Source of the DNA: Mycolicibacter hiberniae
GTDB taxonomy: Bacteria > Actinomycetota > Actinomycetes > Mycobacteriales > Mycobacteriaceae
Assembly: GCF_010729485.1 (NCBI RefSeq)
Contig: NZ_AP022609.1
Location: 1,364,001-1,428,000 of the forward strand
Direction of reading: 5' to 3'
DNA: 64,000 nucleotides
The notes beneath the pieces are model-generated. The model searched no databases and was not told the origin of the DNA. It saw only the letters and a list, made by a program, of their open reading frames with translations. Shown here in pieces: positions 27,116 through 45,466 of this stretch. The first letter of the stretch is position 1. Every line of letters starts with the position of its first letter. The position numbers and the translations under genes are program-made.

Positions 27116-27727
27116 GTGAACGCTGTGCGGCTGGCCGTGGATCCGCTCACGGCCGCCCAGCGCCTGCTCGGCGCCACCATCAGCTGCCGCGGCGTGGACG
27201 CGACGATCGTCGAGGTGGAGGCCTACGGCGGCGTGCCGCACGGCCCCTGGCCGGACCCGGCGGCGCATTCCTACGGGGGGCCCACGGCGCGCAACGCGGT
27301 GATGTTCGGTCCGCCCGGGCGCCTGTACACCTACCGCAGCTACGGCATGCACGTGTGCGCCAACGTGGTCTGCGGCCCGGACGGAACGGCCGCCGCGGTG
27401 CTGCTGCGGGCGGCGGTGGTCGCCGCGGGTGAGCCGGTGGCTCGCGGCCGGCGCGGCGAGGTGTTACCGCGGGAGGCGCTGGCCCGCGGGCCCGGCAACC
27501 TGTGTTCGGCGTTGGGAATCACCATGGCGGACAACGGAATCGACTTGTTCGACCCGCGCAGTCCGGTGCGGCTGCGGCTTGGCGCGCCGCTGGCCGCGCA
27601 GGCCGGACCGCGGGTGGGCGTCAGCCGCGCCGCCGACCGGCCCTGGCGGCTGTGGGCAGCCGGAACGCCCGAAGTCTCGGCCTACCGACGCAGCCCGCGG
27701 GCACCGGCGCCGGGCGCCTCGGACTGA
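27116..27727 (+). CDS. mpg: 3-methyladenine DNA glycosylase (AAG/MPG family)
   Basis: Removes alkylated purines such as 3-methyladenine in base-excision repair. With the GTG at 27116 the protein is 203 residues ([11 protein letters not shown]...), the length I recall for the M. tuberculosis protein; an upstream GTG at 27053 in the same frame would add a Gly/Pro-rich leader without homology. Family features: '[10 protein letters not shown]' with the catalytic Glu, '[20 protein letters not shown]', and '[13 protein letters not shown]'. tyrS follows after 17 bases. Confidence 0.93.
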   Translation: MNAVRLAVDPLTAAQRLLGATISCRGVDATIVEVEAYGGVPHGPWPDPAAHSYGGPTARNAVMFGPPGRLYTYRSYGMHVCANVVCGPDGTAAAVLLRAAVVAAGEPVARGRRGEVLPREALARGPGNLCSALGITMADNGIDLFDPRSPVRLRLGAPLAAQAGPRVGVSRAADRPWRLWAAGTPEVSAYRRSPRAPAPGASD

Positions 27728-27744
27728 TCCGGGAAAATCAATCC

Positions 27745-29013
27745 ATGCCGATGACGATTCTCGACGAGCTGAGCTGGCGCGGGCTGATCGCCCAGTCGAC
27801 CGACCTGGACGCACTGACCGCCGAGGTGACCCGCGGGCCGATCACGGTCTACGCGGGCTTCGACCCGACTGCCCCGAGCCTGCACGCCGGGAATCTGGTG
27901 CCACTGCTGGCGCTGCGCCGCTTCCAGCGGGCCGGGCACCGGCCCATCGTGCTGGCCGGCGGCGCCACCGGGCTGATCGGCGACCCCCGCGACAGCGGCG
28001 AGCGCACCCTCAACACCGCGGACACCGTGGCGCAGTGGTCCGAGCGGATCCGCGGACAGCTGGAGCGCTTCGTCGACTTCGACACCGGGCCGACCGGCGC
28101 GGTGGTGGTGAACAACCTGGACTGGACTGCGCCGTTGTCAGCGGTGGAGTTCCTGCGCGATGTCGGCAAGCACTTCTCGGTCAACGTGATGCTCGACCGC
28201 GACACCATCCGGCGCCGCCTCGAGGAGGGCATCTCCTACACCGAGTTCAGCTACATGTTGTTGCAGGCCAACGACTACGTGCAGCTGCACCAGCGCTACG
28301 GCTGCGCGCTGCAGATCGGTGGCTCCGATCAGTGGGGCAACATCATCGCCGGCGTCCGGCTGGTGCGCCAGAAACTGGGCGCGACCGTGCACGCACTGAC
28401 CGTGCCCCTGGTCACCGCCGCGGACGGCACCAAGTTCGGCAAGTCCACCGGCGGCGGCAGCCTGTGGCTGGATCCGGAGATGACCAGTCCCTATGCCTGG
28501 TACCAGTACTTCTTCAACACCGCCGACGCCGACGTGATCCGGTATCTGCGCTGGTTCACCTTCTTGGCGGCCGAGGACCTGGCCGAACTCGAGGAGGCGA
28601 CCGCGGCCCGCCCGCACGAGCGGGCCGCCCAACGCACCCTGGCGCGCGAGTTCACCACGCTGGTGCACGGGCAGGCGGCCACCGAGGCGGTCGAGCTGGC
28701 CAGCCAGGCGCTGTTCGGCAGGGGAGAGCTGTCCCGGCTCGACGAGGCCACCCTGACGGCCGCCCTGCAGGAGACGCAGGTGGCCCGCCTGGAACCCGGC
28801 GGCGCCGACGGCATTGTGGACCTGCTGGTCGCCACCGGATTGTCGCCCAGTCGCGGGGCCGCGCGGCGCACCATCGCCGAGGGCGGTGTGTCGGTGAACA
28901 ATGTGCGCGTCGACAGCGAGGAATGGACGCCTGAGGCCGAGAATTTCCTGCATGGGCGCTGGCTGGTGTTGCGCCGCGGCAAGCGCAACGTGGCCGGGGT
29001 GGAGAAGGCCTAG
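27745..29013 (+). CDS. tyrS: Tyrosyl-tRNA synthetase
   Basis: Charges tRNA-Tyr. 422 residues, class I synthetase: the HIGH-type signature appears as '[12 protein letters not shown]' and the KMSKS-type as KFGKSTGG; 'GGSDQWGNI' is the tyrosine pocket. A C-terminal S4 domain (about 355-415, '[20 protein letters not shown]') binds the tRNA arm. The ATG at 27745 gives [11 protein letters not shown], close to the M. tuberculosis start. The rRNA operon promoter begins within 100 bp of its stop, the classical rrnB location. Confidence 0.97.
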   Translation: MPMTILDELSWRGLIAQSTDLDALTAEVTRGPITVYAGFDPTAPSLHAGNLVPLLALRRFQRAGHRPIVLAGGATGLIGDPRDSGERTLNTADTVAQWSERIRGQLERFVDFDTGPTGAVVVNNLDWTAPLSAVEFLRDVGKHFSVNVMLDRDTIRRRLEEGISYTEFSYMLLQANDYVQLHQRYGCALQIGGSDQWGNIIAGVRLVRQKLGATVHALTVPLVTAADGTKFGKSTGGGSLWLDPEMTSPYAWYQYFFNTADADVIRYLRWFTFLAAEDLAELEEATAARPHERAAQRTLAREFTTLVHGQAATEAVELASQALFGRGELSRLDEATLTAALQETQVARLEPGGADGIVDLLVATGLSPSRGAARRTIAEGGVSVNNVRVDSEEWTPEAENFLHGRWLVLRRGKRNVAGVEKA

Positions 29014-29015
29014 AT

Positions 29016-29034
29016 CAGGGGCCGGCTGGCCCTG
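29016..29034 (+). terminator. Short GC hairpin after tyrS
   Basis: CAGGGGCC-GGCT-GGCCCTG immediately follows the tyrS stop (TAG 29011-29013), with one unpaired G. No T-tract follows. It may terminate tyrS transcription ahead of the rRNA promoter; the assignment rests only on the fold and position. Confidence 0.35.
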
Positions 29035-29090
29035 CAGCGACCACCGGAGTTGATCTTGAAACGAGCGAAAAAAGCCTCTGACCAGCGGAT

Positions 29091-29119
29091 TTGACTCCCT
29101 GTTTCACCTCGCGTAACTT
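29091..29119 (+). promoter_or_regulatory. rRNA operon promoter
   Basis: A -35 box TTGACT (29091-29096), 17-bp spacer and -10 box TAACTT (29114-29119) match the SigA-type promoters of mycobacterial rRNA operons. The expected start site lies near 29126, giving a leader of roughly 285 nt before mature 16S. I saw no second equally good promoter between tyrS and 16S. Confidence 0.75.
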
Positions 29120-29229
29120 TATCCACGTCGCAGAGACCCGGCCAAGCCGGGGGGAGCGACAAGCCCGCGGAGTCAAGCAAGATTCAAAGTGCGATTCCGG
29201 GGGTTTTCATCTGCCCGCACTGCCATTTA

Positions 29230-29300
29230 GCGGCTTTTAGCCGCGGGATGACTGCGCGTTCAGATGGGCGTGTTGTTTGAGAACTCAATAGTGTGTTTGG
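29230..29300 (+). promoter_or_regulatory. rRNA leader with antitermination signals
   Basis: A small hairpin GCGGC-TTTTA-GCCGC (29230-29244) is followed by TGTTTGAGAACTCAATAGTG (29273-29292), the boxA-containing block conserved upstream of mycobacterial rRNA genes, recognised by the Nus antitermination complex. The 110 bases after it (to 29410) are T-rich and contain the inverted repeats expected for RNase III excision of 16S. Confidence 0.75.
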
Positions 29301-29410
29301 TGGTTTTTGTTTGTTGTTGTTTTTTGCCATGCCTTCGGCGCCCCGTGTTGGGGGTGTGGCGTTTTTTGATGTCAGTTTTTGACTGATGTTTTGGGATTGT
29401 TTCCAAATGG

Positions 29411-34427
<5,017 letters not shown>

Positions 34428-34546
34428 AAAGAAACAACGTGTTGCCCGCAACCACACCACAAACATGTGCAAACCCACACCCCACCACCAAACACACCCG
34501 GTGGCACGGTGAACGCAATCCCGCACCACCCAACAAAAAAATAGAG

Positions 34547-34661
34547 TTACGGCGGACATAGCGACAGGGAAACGCCCGGTCCCATCCCGAACCCGGAAGC
34601 TAAGCCTGTCAGCGCCGATGATACTGCCCACACGGGTGGAAAAGTAGGACACCGCCGAACA
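34547..34661 (+). rRNA. rrf: 5S ribosomal RNA
   Basis: 115 nt from TTACGGCGGACATAGCG to ACACCGCCGAACA, with the conserved CCCGAACCCGGAAGCTAAGC core; the ends pair to form helix I. It lies 120 nt after 23S, in the standard 16S-23S-5S order. Confidence 0.97.
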
Positions 34662-34672
34662 CAACATAAAGC

Positions 34673-34704
34673 CCTGTGCCCCCCAAGAAATTGGGGGGCA
34701 CAGG
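34673..34704 (+). terminator. rRNA operon terminator
   Basis: A perfect 14-bp stem, CCTGTGCCCCCCAA / TTGGGGGGCACAGG, capped by a GAAA tetraloop, starts 12 bases after 5S. It is followed by CATTTGTCC, a weak T-tract. Strong intrinsic terminator for the rRNA operon. Confidence 0.85.
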
Positions 34705-34823
34705 CATTTGTCCATAACTTCTCAGTGGTGCGCGAATCGATCGCGCGAATGCGACCGTGTCAAGAGGTCGGCGATGGCCGCCGTATCCTTTTCGGTAGCA
34801 CTGATACGACCGGAGGGCACGAG

Positions 34824-36854
34824 GTGGCCGAACACGGCAATGGCGGCAACGGGCCGCGGGGCGGCAGAGGCGCCGGAGATGCCGGGCGAGGTAGCCGGCC
34901 CGCACAGTCCGGCGGCGGCTCCTTCCGCGGCACCGGCGATCAGCGCCGCACCCCCCGCAGCGCCGGGGGAGCAGGAGCACCAGACCGTGACCGCCGCCCG
35001 CGCCGCGACCACGACGGCAGCCCACGCCCGCCGCGGGACCGCGACGCCGGCCGCCCCCGTCGGGACAGTGACGCCGGCCGCCCCCGTCGGGACAGCGACC
35101 ACACGCCGCGGCCGCCCCGGCCGGCCGGCGACGAGGCCGCGCACCGCTACGACGACCCGCCGCTGCCCGAAGGCGTGGAGCCCAAGCAGCTCGCGCCGGA
35201 AGTGCGCCGCGAGCTGAGCACGCTCAACCGGTCGACCGCTGATGCGGTGGCCTGCCATCTGGTGGCAGCCGGAATGCTCCTCGACGACGATCCCGAGGCC
35301 GCGCTGCGGCACGCCAAAGCGGCCCGGTCGCGCTCCACGCGGATCACCGCCGTGCGCGAAGCCGTCGGTATCGCCGCCTACCAGTGCGGCGACTGGTCGC
35401 AGGCCCTGGGCGAACTACGCGCCGCGCGGCGGATGGGCAGCAAATCCGCGCTGTTGCCGCTGATCGCCGACTGCGAACGCGGCCTGGGCCGTCCGCAGCG
35501 GGCCATCGAGCTGGCCACCGGCCCGGAGGCCGAGGAACTCGAGGGCGACGACGCCGACGAGCTGCGGATCGTCGCCGCCGGCGCACGTGCTGACCTGGGA
35601 CAGCTGGAGCAGGCCCTGACCGTGTTGTCGGCGGCTCCCACCGATCCCGACCGGACCGGCTCCACGGTGGCCCGGCTGCACTACGCGCACGCCGAGACGC
35701 TGGTGGCGCTCGGGCGCGAGGCCGAGGCGCTGGAGTGGTACCTGCGGGCCGCGGCCGCCGACACCGAGGGCGTCACCGACGTCGAGGACCGAATCGCCGA
35801 ACTCGGCGGCGGTGCGACCCTGGCCGAGGAATACGACTGCCTGCTGCTCGACCTGGACGGCACGGTGTTCCGCGGCGGCGAGCCGACGCCGGGCGCCGTC
35901 GACACCGTGGCCGGCCTGACCAGCCGGGCGCTGTACATCACCAACAATTCGTCCCGCGGTGCCGACGAGGTTGCGGCCCACCTGAACCGGCTGGGCTTTG
36001 CCGCCGCCGCCGAGGACGTGGCCACCAGCGGTCAGATCGCGGCCGGTCTGCTGGCCGGCCAGCTGCCACCCGGAGCGCGGGTGCTGGTCCTGGGCGCGCC
36101 GTCGCTGGCCGCGGAGATCGCCGCCGTCGGATTGGAGCCGGTGCGTCTGGCCGTCGACGAACCGGCCGCTGTGATCCAGGGGCTGTCCACCGAGACAGGC
36201 TGGGCCGAGCTGGCCGAGGCGGCCCTGGCGATTCGCGCCGGTGCGCTGTGGATGACGACCAACGTGGACAAGACGCTGCCCTCTGAACGCGGCCTGCTGC
36301 CCGGCAACGGCTCGATGGTGGCGGCGCTGCGGGCCGCCACCGACGCCGAGCCGCAGGTGGCCGGAAAGCCGGGACCGGCGCTGCTGACGGCCGCGCTGGC
36401 CCGCGGCGACTTCTACGCCCCGCTGGTGGTCGGCGACCGGCTCGACACCGACATCGCCGCGGCCAACGCCGCCGCGCTGCCCAGCCTGATGGTGCTCACC
36501 GGCGTCAACTCCGCGCGCGACGCGGTGGCCGCGGTCGCCGAGCAACGGCCCACCTACCTCGGCCACGACCTGCGGGCACTGAATATCGGCGCCGGCCGGC
36601 TGGCCATCGGCCCGCAGCCCTGCTGGGACGTCACGGTGGACGGCGCCACGCTCACCGTCAGCGCCGCCCAGCCCGAGGACGACGACGCCGACGGACTGTC
36701 GGTGGTCCGCGCGCTGGCCGCCGCGGTGGCCGACGCCGGGCTGGCCCGGCGGCCGTTCAGCGTCACGGCCGGAGACGACACCGCGGCTGCGGCCCTGCAG
36801 AAATGGTCCCTGCTCGGCACGTGGAACGACGTGGCCGCACCGGCCATGGACTAG
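34824..36854 (+). CDS. TPR-like protein fused to HAD-IIA phosphatase (Rv1691-Rv1692 fusion)
   Basis: One uninterrupted frame of 676 residues from GTG 34824 (GGAGGG upstream). Residues 1-110 are a disordered Gly/Arg/Asp/Pro-rich leader that includes an exact 9-residue repeat (DAGRPRRDS), encoded by two 27-bp tandem copies at 35043-35096. Residues 115-330 are alpha-helical, TPR-like (Rv1691 type). Residues 335-676 are a HAD-IIA phosphatase: DLDGTVFRG with the nucleophile Asp343, 'ITNNSSR', the Lys of AGKPGPALL, and 'VVGDRLDTDI'. Rv1692 has been described as a glycerol-3-phosphate phosphatase. In M. tuberculosis these are two genes; here no stop or restart separates them. Its leader follows the rRNA terminator. 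Confidence 0.85.
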   Translation: MAEHGNGGNGPRGGRGAGDAGRGSRPAQSGGGSFRGTGDQRRTPRSAGGAGAPDRDRRPRRDHDGSPRPPRDRDAGRPRRDSDAGRPRRDSDHTPRPPRPAGDEAAHRYDDPPLPEGVEPKQLAPEVRRELSTLNRSTADAVACHLVAAGMLLDDDPEAALRHAKAARSRSTRITAVREAVGIAAYQCGDWSQALGELRAARRMGSKSALLPLIADCERGLGRPQRAIELATGPEAEELEGDDADELRIVAAGARADLGQLEQALTVLSAAPTDPDRTGSTVARLHYAHAETLVALGREAEALEWYLRAAAADTEGVTDVEDRIAELGGGATLAEEYDCLLLDLDGTVFRGGEPTPGAVDTVAGLTSRALYITNNSSRGADEVAAHLNRLGFAAAAEDVATSGQIAAGLLAGQLPPGARVLVLGAPSLAAEIAAVGLEPVRLAVDEPAAVIQGLSTETGWAELAEAALAIRAGALWMTTNVDKTLPSERGLLPGNGSMVAALRAATDAEPQVAGKPGPALLTAALARGDFYAPLVVGDRLDTDIAAANAAALPSLMVLTGVNSARDAVAAVAEQRPTYLGHDLRALNIGAGRLAIGPQPCWDVTVDGATLTVSAAQPEDDDADGLSVVRALAAAVADAGLARRPFSVTAGDDTAAAALQKWSLLGTWNDVAAPAMD

Positions 36855-36868
36855 CGTGAGTGACACCC

Positions 36869-37045
36869 ATGAACAACGAGATTGAGGACGTGCGGTCCCG
36901 TGTCGCCGCGATGCTGGCCGAGTTGCCCGGCGAAGCCGAGCTGGCCGAACTGCCGGCGCACAGCGATCTCAACGCCCTGGCCCAGCGGCTCGAGGAAGCC
37001 CACCAGGTTCTGGTGCGGGCACTGGAGTCGGTAGAGAAGGGCTGA
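36869..37045 (+). CDS. Small conserved helical protein (Rv1693 position)
   Basis: 58 residues from ATG 36869 (GTG 36860 adds three). Mostly acidic amphipathic helix: 'MNNEIEDVRSRVAAMLAELP', then 'AQRLEEAHQVLVRALESVEK'. It sits between the phosphatase fusion and tlyA with short gaps, as does Rv1693 in M. tuberculosis. Function unknown. Confidence 0.75.
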   Translation: MNNEIEDVRSRVAAMLAELPGEAELAELPAHSDLNALAQRLEEAHQVLVRALESVEKG

Positions 37046-37053
37046 GGCTGGAA

Positions 37054-37857
37054 ATGTCGCGGCGTGCGCGCGTCGACGCCGAACTGGTCCGGCGCGGATT
37101 GGCGCGGTCTCGCCAGCAGGCCGCCGAACTGATCGATGCCGGCCTGGTCACCATCGACGGTATCCGGGCGGTCAAGCCCGCCACCGCCGTGCCGGTGACC
37201 GCTGCGCTTGCGGTGATCGACGGCGAACGCACCTGGGTATCGCGCGGGGCGCACAAGTTGATCGGTGCGCTGGACCATTTCGGCATCGCGGTCGCCGGGC
37301 GCAACTGTTTGGATGCCGGCGCGTCCACGGGCGGCTTCACCGAGGTGCTGCTGGACCGGGGCGCGGCGCGGGTGGTCGCCGTGGACGTCGGCTACGGACA
37401 GCTGGCCTGGTCGCTGCGCACCGATGAGCGGGTGGTGGTGATCGAACGGACCAACGTCCGGGGCCTGACCCCCGAGATCATCGGCGGGCATGCCGAGCTG
37501 ATCGTGGCCGACCTGTCGTTCATCTCGCTGGCGACCGTGTTGCCGGCGCTGGTTGGCTGCGCGTCACCGGACGCCGATATCGTTCCGATGGTGAAGCCGC
37601 AGTTCGAAGTCGGACGACAACTGGTGGGTTCCGGTGGGGTGGTCTCGGACCCGGCCCTGCGGGCCGACGCGGTCCTGTCGGTGGCACGGCGCGCCGGCGA
37701 ACTGGGGTGGGGCACCGTGGCCGTCACCGCCAGCCCGTTGCCCGGGCCATCGGGCAACGTCGAATACTTTCTGCATCTGCGTGCGGCCACTGCGCAGCTC
37801 ACCGGTGAGGCGTTGCAGGCGGCCGTGCACGACGCCGTCGCGAGGGGCCCGCAATGA
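37054..37857 (+). CDS. tlyA: 16S/23S rRNA (cytidine-2'-O)-methyltransferase TlyA
   Basis: Methylates 2'-OH of C1409 in 16S and C1920 in 23S rRNA; its loss gives capreomycin/viomycin resistance in M. tuberculosis. 267 residues: N-terminal S4 domain (about 5-60), linker '[11 protein letters not shown]' with catalytic Lys68, SAM loop [11 protein letters not shown] (87-97), '[11 protein letters not shown]' and '[10 protein letters not shown]' supplying the other catalytic residues. Some homologues have been called haemolysins. Overlaps nadK (ATGA). Confidence 0.96.
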   Translation: MSRRARVDAELVRRGLARSRQQAAELIDAGLVTIDGIRAVKPATAVPVTAALAVIDGERTWVSRGAHKLIGALDHFGIAVAGRNCLDAGASTGGFTEVLLDRGAARVVAVDVGYGQLAWSLRTDERVVVIERTNVRGLTPEIIGGHAELIVADLSFISLATVLPALVGCASPDADIVPMVKPQFEVGRQLVGSGGVVSDPALRADAVLSVARRAGELGWGTVAVTASPLPGPSGNVEYFLHLRAATAQLTGEALQAAVHDAVARGPQ

Positions 37858-38780
37858 CCGATCGTCAACGGACCGTGCTGCTGGTGGTGCACAGTGGGCG
37901 CGAAGAGGCCACCGACACCGCCCGCCGCGTCGAGAAGGTGCTCGACGAACACGGCATCGCCCTGCGCGTGCTGACCGCTGAAGCCGTCGACAAGGGCGCG
38001 CTGCACACCGGCTCCGACGACGGCCGCGAATTCGGTGTCCAGATCGACCTGGTGGACCCCGACACCGGCGCCGCCGAGGGCTGCGAGCTGGTGTTGGTGC
38101 TCGGCGGCGACGGCACCTTCCTGCGCGCCGCCGAACTCGCCCGCAGCGCCGATATCCCGGTACTGGGCGTCAATCTGGGCCGGATCGGCTTCCTGGCCGA
38201 GGCCGAGGCCGACACCATCGACCGGGTCCTGGACCACATCGTCGCCCGCGACTACCGGGTCGAGGACCGCATGACGCTCGACGTGGTGGTGCGCGCCGAC
38301 GGGGAGATCCTCGACAGCGGCTGGGCGCTCAACGAGGCCAGCCTGGAAAAGGGCCCGCGGTTGGGCGTGCTGGGCGTCGTCGTCGAGGTCGACGGGCGGC
38401 CGGTGTCGACGTTCGGCTGCGACGGGGTGCTGGTGTCGACCCCCACCGGCTCCACCGCCTATGCGTTCTCCGCCGGCGGGCCGGTGCTCTGGCCCGACCT
38501 GGACGCCATCCTGGTGGTGCCCAACAACGCCCACGCGCTGTTCGCCCGGCCCATGGTGACCAGTCCCGAGTCCACCATCGCGATCGAAGTCGAAAGCGAC
38601 GGCCACAACGCGCTGGTGTTCTGCGACGGCCGCCGCAAGATGCTGGTGCCGGCCGGTGGGCGCCTGGAGGTGCAGCGCGGCGTGACACCGGTCAAATGGG
38701 CGCGGCTGGGCCGCTCGCCGTTCACCGACCGCCTGGTGCGTAAGTTCCGGCTGCCCGTCACCGGTTGGCGCGGACAGTAG
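37854..38780 (+). CDS. nadK: NAD kinase
   Basis: Phosphorylates NAD to NADP (ATP or polyphosphate in mycobacteria; formerly ppnK). 308 residues with the diagnostic [11 protein letters not shown] (84-94) and '[17 protein letters not shown]' motifs. Coupled to tlyA by a 4-base overlap; recN begins 13 bases downstream. Confidence 0.97.
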   Translation: MTDRQRTVLLVVHSGREEATDTARRVEKVLDEHGIALRVLTAEAVDKGALHTGSDDGREFGVQIDLVDPDTGAAEGCELVLVLGGDGTFLRAAELARSADIPVLGVNLGRIGFLAEAEADTIDRVLDHIVARDYRVEDRMTLDVVVRADGEILDSGWALNEASLEKGPRLGVLGVVVEVDGRPVSTFGCDGVLVSTPTGSTAYAFSAGGPVLWPDLDAILVVPNNAHALFARPMVTSPESTIAIEVESDGHNALVFCDGRRKMLVPAGGRLEVQRGVTPVKWARLGRSPFTDRLVRKFRLPVTGWRGQ

Positions 38781-38793
38781 GGGTTGGCGAGGG

Positions 38794-40596
38794 GTGCTGA
38801 CTGAGATCCGGATCGAGTCCCTGGGGGCCATCAGCGCGGCCACCGCTGAATTCGATCGCGGCCTGACCGTGCTGACCGGCGAGACCGGCACCGGCAAAAC
38901 CATGGTCGTCACGGGACTGCACCTGCTCGGCGGTGCGCGCGCCGACGCCAACCGGGTACGGTCCGGGGCCGCCCGTGCAGTGGTGGAGGGCAGGTTCTGC
39001 ACCGCGGACCTGGCGCCGGAAGCCGCCGAGCAGATCGACGGCCTGCTGGAGGCGGCCGGGGCGGAGCGCGACGAGGACGGCACGGTGATCGCGGCCCGTT
39101 CGGTCAGCCGCGACGGCCCGTCGCGGGCCTACCTGGGCGGGCGGGGGGTCCCCGCCAAATCCCTGACGGGCTTCACCGGCAGCCTGCTGGCCCTGCACGG
39201 CCAGAACGACCAGCTGCGGTTGATGCGCCCCGAGGAGCAACGTGCGGCGCTGGATCGCTACGCCGCGGTCGGTGCCCGGCTGCAGCGCTACCGGACCGCG
39301 CGGGCGGCCTGGCAGTCGGCACGCGCTGAGCTCGTCGACCGCCGCGACCGGGCTCGGGAGCTGGCGCAGGAAGCCGACCGGCTGAGCTTCGCGCTGCGCG
39401 AGATCGATGCCGTGGACCCGCGGGCCGGGGAAGACGACGCACTGACCGCTGAAATCCGGCGACTGTCCGAACTCGACGCCCTGCGCGCCGCCGCCGCCGG
39501 TGCGCGGGCGGCCCTGGCGGGCGGTGCCGACGATGCGCTCGACGAGGCGGACGCACCGAATTCGGCCACCGACCGGCTGGGGCAGGCGCGGACGGCGCTG
39601 GCCGCCACCGACGACACCGACCTGCAGGCCCTCGGCGATCAGCTGGCCGAGGCGCTCACGGTGGTCGGTGACGTGGCCCGCGAACTCGGCGGCTACCTGC
39701 AGGATCTGCCAACGGGCACCGAAGCGCTGGACGCCAAGCTGGCCCGGCAGGCGGAGCTGCGCAATCTGACCCGCAAGTACGCCGCCGATATCGACGGCGT
39801 GCTGGCGTGGGCGGCGCAGTCCCGGGAGCGCCTGACCCAGCTCGACGTGTCCGAAGAAGCACTCGCCGAATTGGCCCGCCGTGTCGACGAACTCGGCGAA
39901 CGGGTGGTCAAGGCGGCCACCGATCTCAGCGCCGCGCGGGCCAAGGCGGCCGGCGGCCTCGCCAAGGCGGTCAGCGCCGAGTTGTCGGGGCTGGCGATGG
40001 CCGATGCGGAGTTCAGCGTCGCGGTGCGCACCAGCCCGGCCGCCGCCGAAGACCCGGCCGCGTTGCGGTTGCCATCGGGCCAGACCGTGCACGCCGGCGC
40101 CGACGGTATCGACGAGGTCGAGTTCGGCCTGGCCCCGCACCGCGGCATGATGGTGCTGCCACTGGCCAAGAGCGCCTCGGGCGGGGAGCTGTCCCGGGTG
40201 ATGCTGGCGTTGGAGGTGGTGCTGGCCACCTCGTCGTTGTCGGCGGCGGCGCGGCAGTCCGCGGGCACCACCATGGTGTTCGACGAGGTGGATGCCGGGG
40301 TGGGGGGCCGTGCCGCGGTGCAGATCGGCCGGCGGTTGGCGCGCTTGGCCCGCACCCACCAGGTGATCGTGGTGACGCACCTGCCGCAGGTGGCGGCCTA
40401 CGCCGATGTGCACCTGATGGTGGAGCCCAGCGGGCGCGACGGCGCCAGCGGGGTGCGGCGGCTGGAGGCCGACGACCGGGTCGGCGAGCTGGCCCGGATG
40501 CTGGCCGGGCTGGGCGAGACCGACACCGCGCGGGCCCACGCCCGAGAGCTGCTGGACGCCGCTCAACAGGATCGGGGCGCAGGCTCGGACGCCTAG
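38794..40596 (+). CDS. recN: DNA repair protein RecN
   Basis: SMC-like ATPase involved in double-strand break repair. 600 residues: Walker A GETGTGKT (29-36), two long Ala/Arg/Glu-rich coiled-coil arms (about 155-340), then signature 'SASGGELSRVMLALEVVL' and Walker B 'TMVFDEVDAGVGG'. GTG start at 38794. No LexA box is visible in the 13-base gap upstream, so any SOS control must come from further upstream. Confidence 0.95.
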   Translation: MLTEIRIESLGAISAATAEFDRGLTVLTGETGTGKTMVVTGLHLLGGARADANRVRSGAARAVVEGRFCTADLAPEAAEQIDGLLEAAGAERDEDGTVIAARSVSRDGPSRAYLGGRGVPAKSLTGFTGSLLALHGQNDQLRLMRPEEQRAALDRYAAVGARLQRYRTARAAWQSARAELVDRRDRARELAQEADRLSFALREIDAVDPRAGEDDALTAEIRRLSELDALRAAAAGARAALAGGADDALDEADAPNSATDRLGQARTALAATDDTDLQALGDQLAEALTVVGDVARELGGYLQDLPTGTEALDAKLARQAELRNLTRKYAADIDGVLAWAAQSRERLTQLDVSEEALAELARRVDELGERVVKAATDLSAARAKAAGGLAKAVSAELSGLAMADAEFSVAVRTSPAAAEDPAALRLPSGQTVHAGADGIDEVEFGLAPHRGMMVLPLAKSASGGELSRVMLALEVVLATSSLSAAARQSAGTTMVFDEVDAGVGGRAAVQIGRRLARLARTHQVIVVTHLPQVAAYADVHLMVEPSGRDGASGVRRLEADDRVGELARMLAGLGETDTARAHARELLDAAQQDRGAGSDA

Positions 40597-40694
40597 CGCG
40601 GCAACGGTTCAGCTCTTGCTGAGTTGGTGATTTCGGGCCGTATTGCACCCATCCCACTGCTGTGACTGATGTGACGTGATGTAACTTCTGAGGC

Positions 40695-40700
40695 TAGTGT
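40695..40700 (+). promoter_or_regulatory. Weak candidate -10 box before the steA-like gene
   Basis: TAGTGT lies about 50 bases before the ATG at 40751, in the first substantial spacer (154 bp) after recN. Upstream, TGTGACTGATGTGACGTGAT contains a roughly 10-bp repeated TGTGAC element that could serve as a -35 region or an activator site. Suggestive only. Confidence 0.25.
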
Positions 40701-40750
40701 TACGGCGCGCCTCCTGGGATTGCGCCGCGTTCGGGGCCAGAATCGCGCCC

Positions 40751-41932
40751 ATGAAGATGCCTGCGCTGCTGTCTCGTAACACCGCCCGGCCCGGTCTTGT
40801 CGGCACCGCACGGGTCGATCACGACATCGACCGGCTGCTGCGCAGAGTGGGCCCCGGCGACATCGTGGTCCTCGACATCCTCGACCTGGACCGGATCACC
40901 GCCGACGCCCTGGTGGAAGCCCAGATCGCCGGGGTGGTCAATGCCTCGGCGTCGATCTCCGGGCGCTACCCCAACCTGGGTCCCGAAGTGCTGGTCGCCA
41001 ACGGCGTCACGCTGATCGACGAAGCCGGGCCCACGGTGTTCAAGAAGATCCGGGACGGCGCCAAGGTGCGCCTCTACAACGGCGCCGTGTACTCCGGCGA
41101 CCGTCGGCTGGCCCGCGGCGTCGAGCGCAGCGACGTCGAGATCGCCGACATGATGATCGAGGCCAAGACCGGCCTGGTGGCCCACCTGGAGTCCTTCGCC
41201 GGAAACACCATCGAATTCATTCGCAGCGAGAGCCCGCTGCTGATCGACGGCATCGGGATCCCCGAGATCGACGTGGACCTGCGGCGCCGCCACGTGGTGC
41301 TGGTCGGGGACGAAGACAGCGCCGCCGACGACCTCAAGTGCCTCAAGCCGTTCATCAAGGAGTACCAGCCGGTGCTGGTGGGCGTAGGCACCGGCGCCGA
41401 CGTGCTGCGCAAGGCCGGGTACCGCCCGCAGCTGATCGTCGGCGACCCCGACCAGATGAGCGCCGAAGTGCTGCGCTGCGGCTCACAGGTGGTGCTGCCC
41501 GCCGACGCCGACGGTCACGCGCCCGGTCTGGAGCGCATCCAGGACCTCGGGGTCGGCGCCATGACCTTCCCCGCCGCCGGGTCCGCGATGGACCTGGCGC
41601 TGCTGCTGGCCGACCACCACGGCGCGGTGCTGCTGGTGACGGCCGGGCACACGGCCAACATCGAGACGTTCTTCGACCGAAGCCGCCAGTTGACCAACCC
41701 GTCGATGTTCATGACCCGACTCAAGGTCGGCGAGAAGCTGGTGGACGCCCGCGCGGTGGCCACTCTGTACCACAGCCGGATCTCGGCCGGCGCCATCTCG
41801 CTGCTGGTGCTGAGCATGCTGATGGCGATCATCGTCGCGCTGTGGGTCTCGCAGACCGACGCCGTGGTGCTCGAATGGCTCGGCAACTACTGGCACCAGC
41901 TGTCGCAGTGGCTGCGGCACTGGGTGACCTAG
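40751..41932 (+). CDS. steA: SteA-like membrane protein (Rv1697 type)
   Basis: 393 residues from ATG 40751, same length as Rv1697. The soluble part (about 1-340) resembles thiamin pyrophosphokinase folds and includes 'YRPQLIVGDPDQMS' and 'ADGHAPGLERIQDLGVGA'. One hydrophobic helix follows near the C-terminus ('AISLLVLSMLMAIIVALWV'). In Corynebacterium the SteA/SteB pair acts in daughter-cell separation and controls a peptidoglycan hydrolase. The next gene would be the SteB/MctB partner, so the order fits. Nucleotide binding is not proven. Confidence 0.9.
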   Translation: MKMPALLSRNTARPGLVGTARVDHDIDRLLRRVGPGDIVVLDILDLDRITADALVEAQIAGVVNASASISGRYPNLGPEVLVANGVTLIDEAGPTVFKKIRDGAKVRLYNGAVYSGDRRLARGVERSDVEIADMMIEAKTGLVAHLESFAGNTIEFIRSESPLLIDGIGIPEIDVDLRRRHVVLVGDEDSAADDLKCLKPFIKEYQPVLVGVGTGADVLRKAGYRPQLIVGDPDQMSAEVLRCGSQVVLPADADGHAPGLERIQDLGVGAMTFPAAGSAMDLALLLADHHGAVLLVTAGHTANIETFFDRSRQLTNPSMFMTRLKVGEKLVDARAVATLYHSRISAGAISLLVLSMLMAIIVALWVSQTDAVVLEWLGNYWHQLSQWLRHWVT

Positions 41933-41953
41933 CAAATCGGAGGCGGCACCGCG

Positions 41954-45462
<3,509 letters not shown>

Positions 45463-45466
<4 letters not shown>

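Noticed and set aside
34730..34746. GCGCGA-ATCGA-TCGCGC inverted repeat before the phosphatase fusion gene
   Set aside because: Six-base arms of CG/GC-rich sequence arise by chance in this composition; no neighbouring regulator gene supports an operator.
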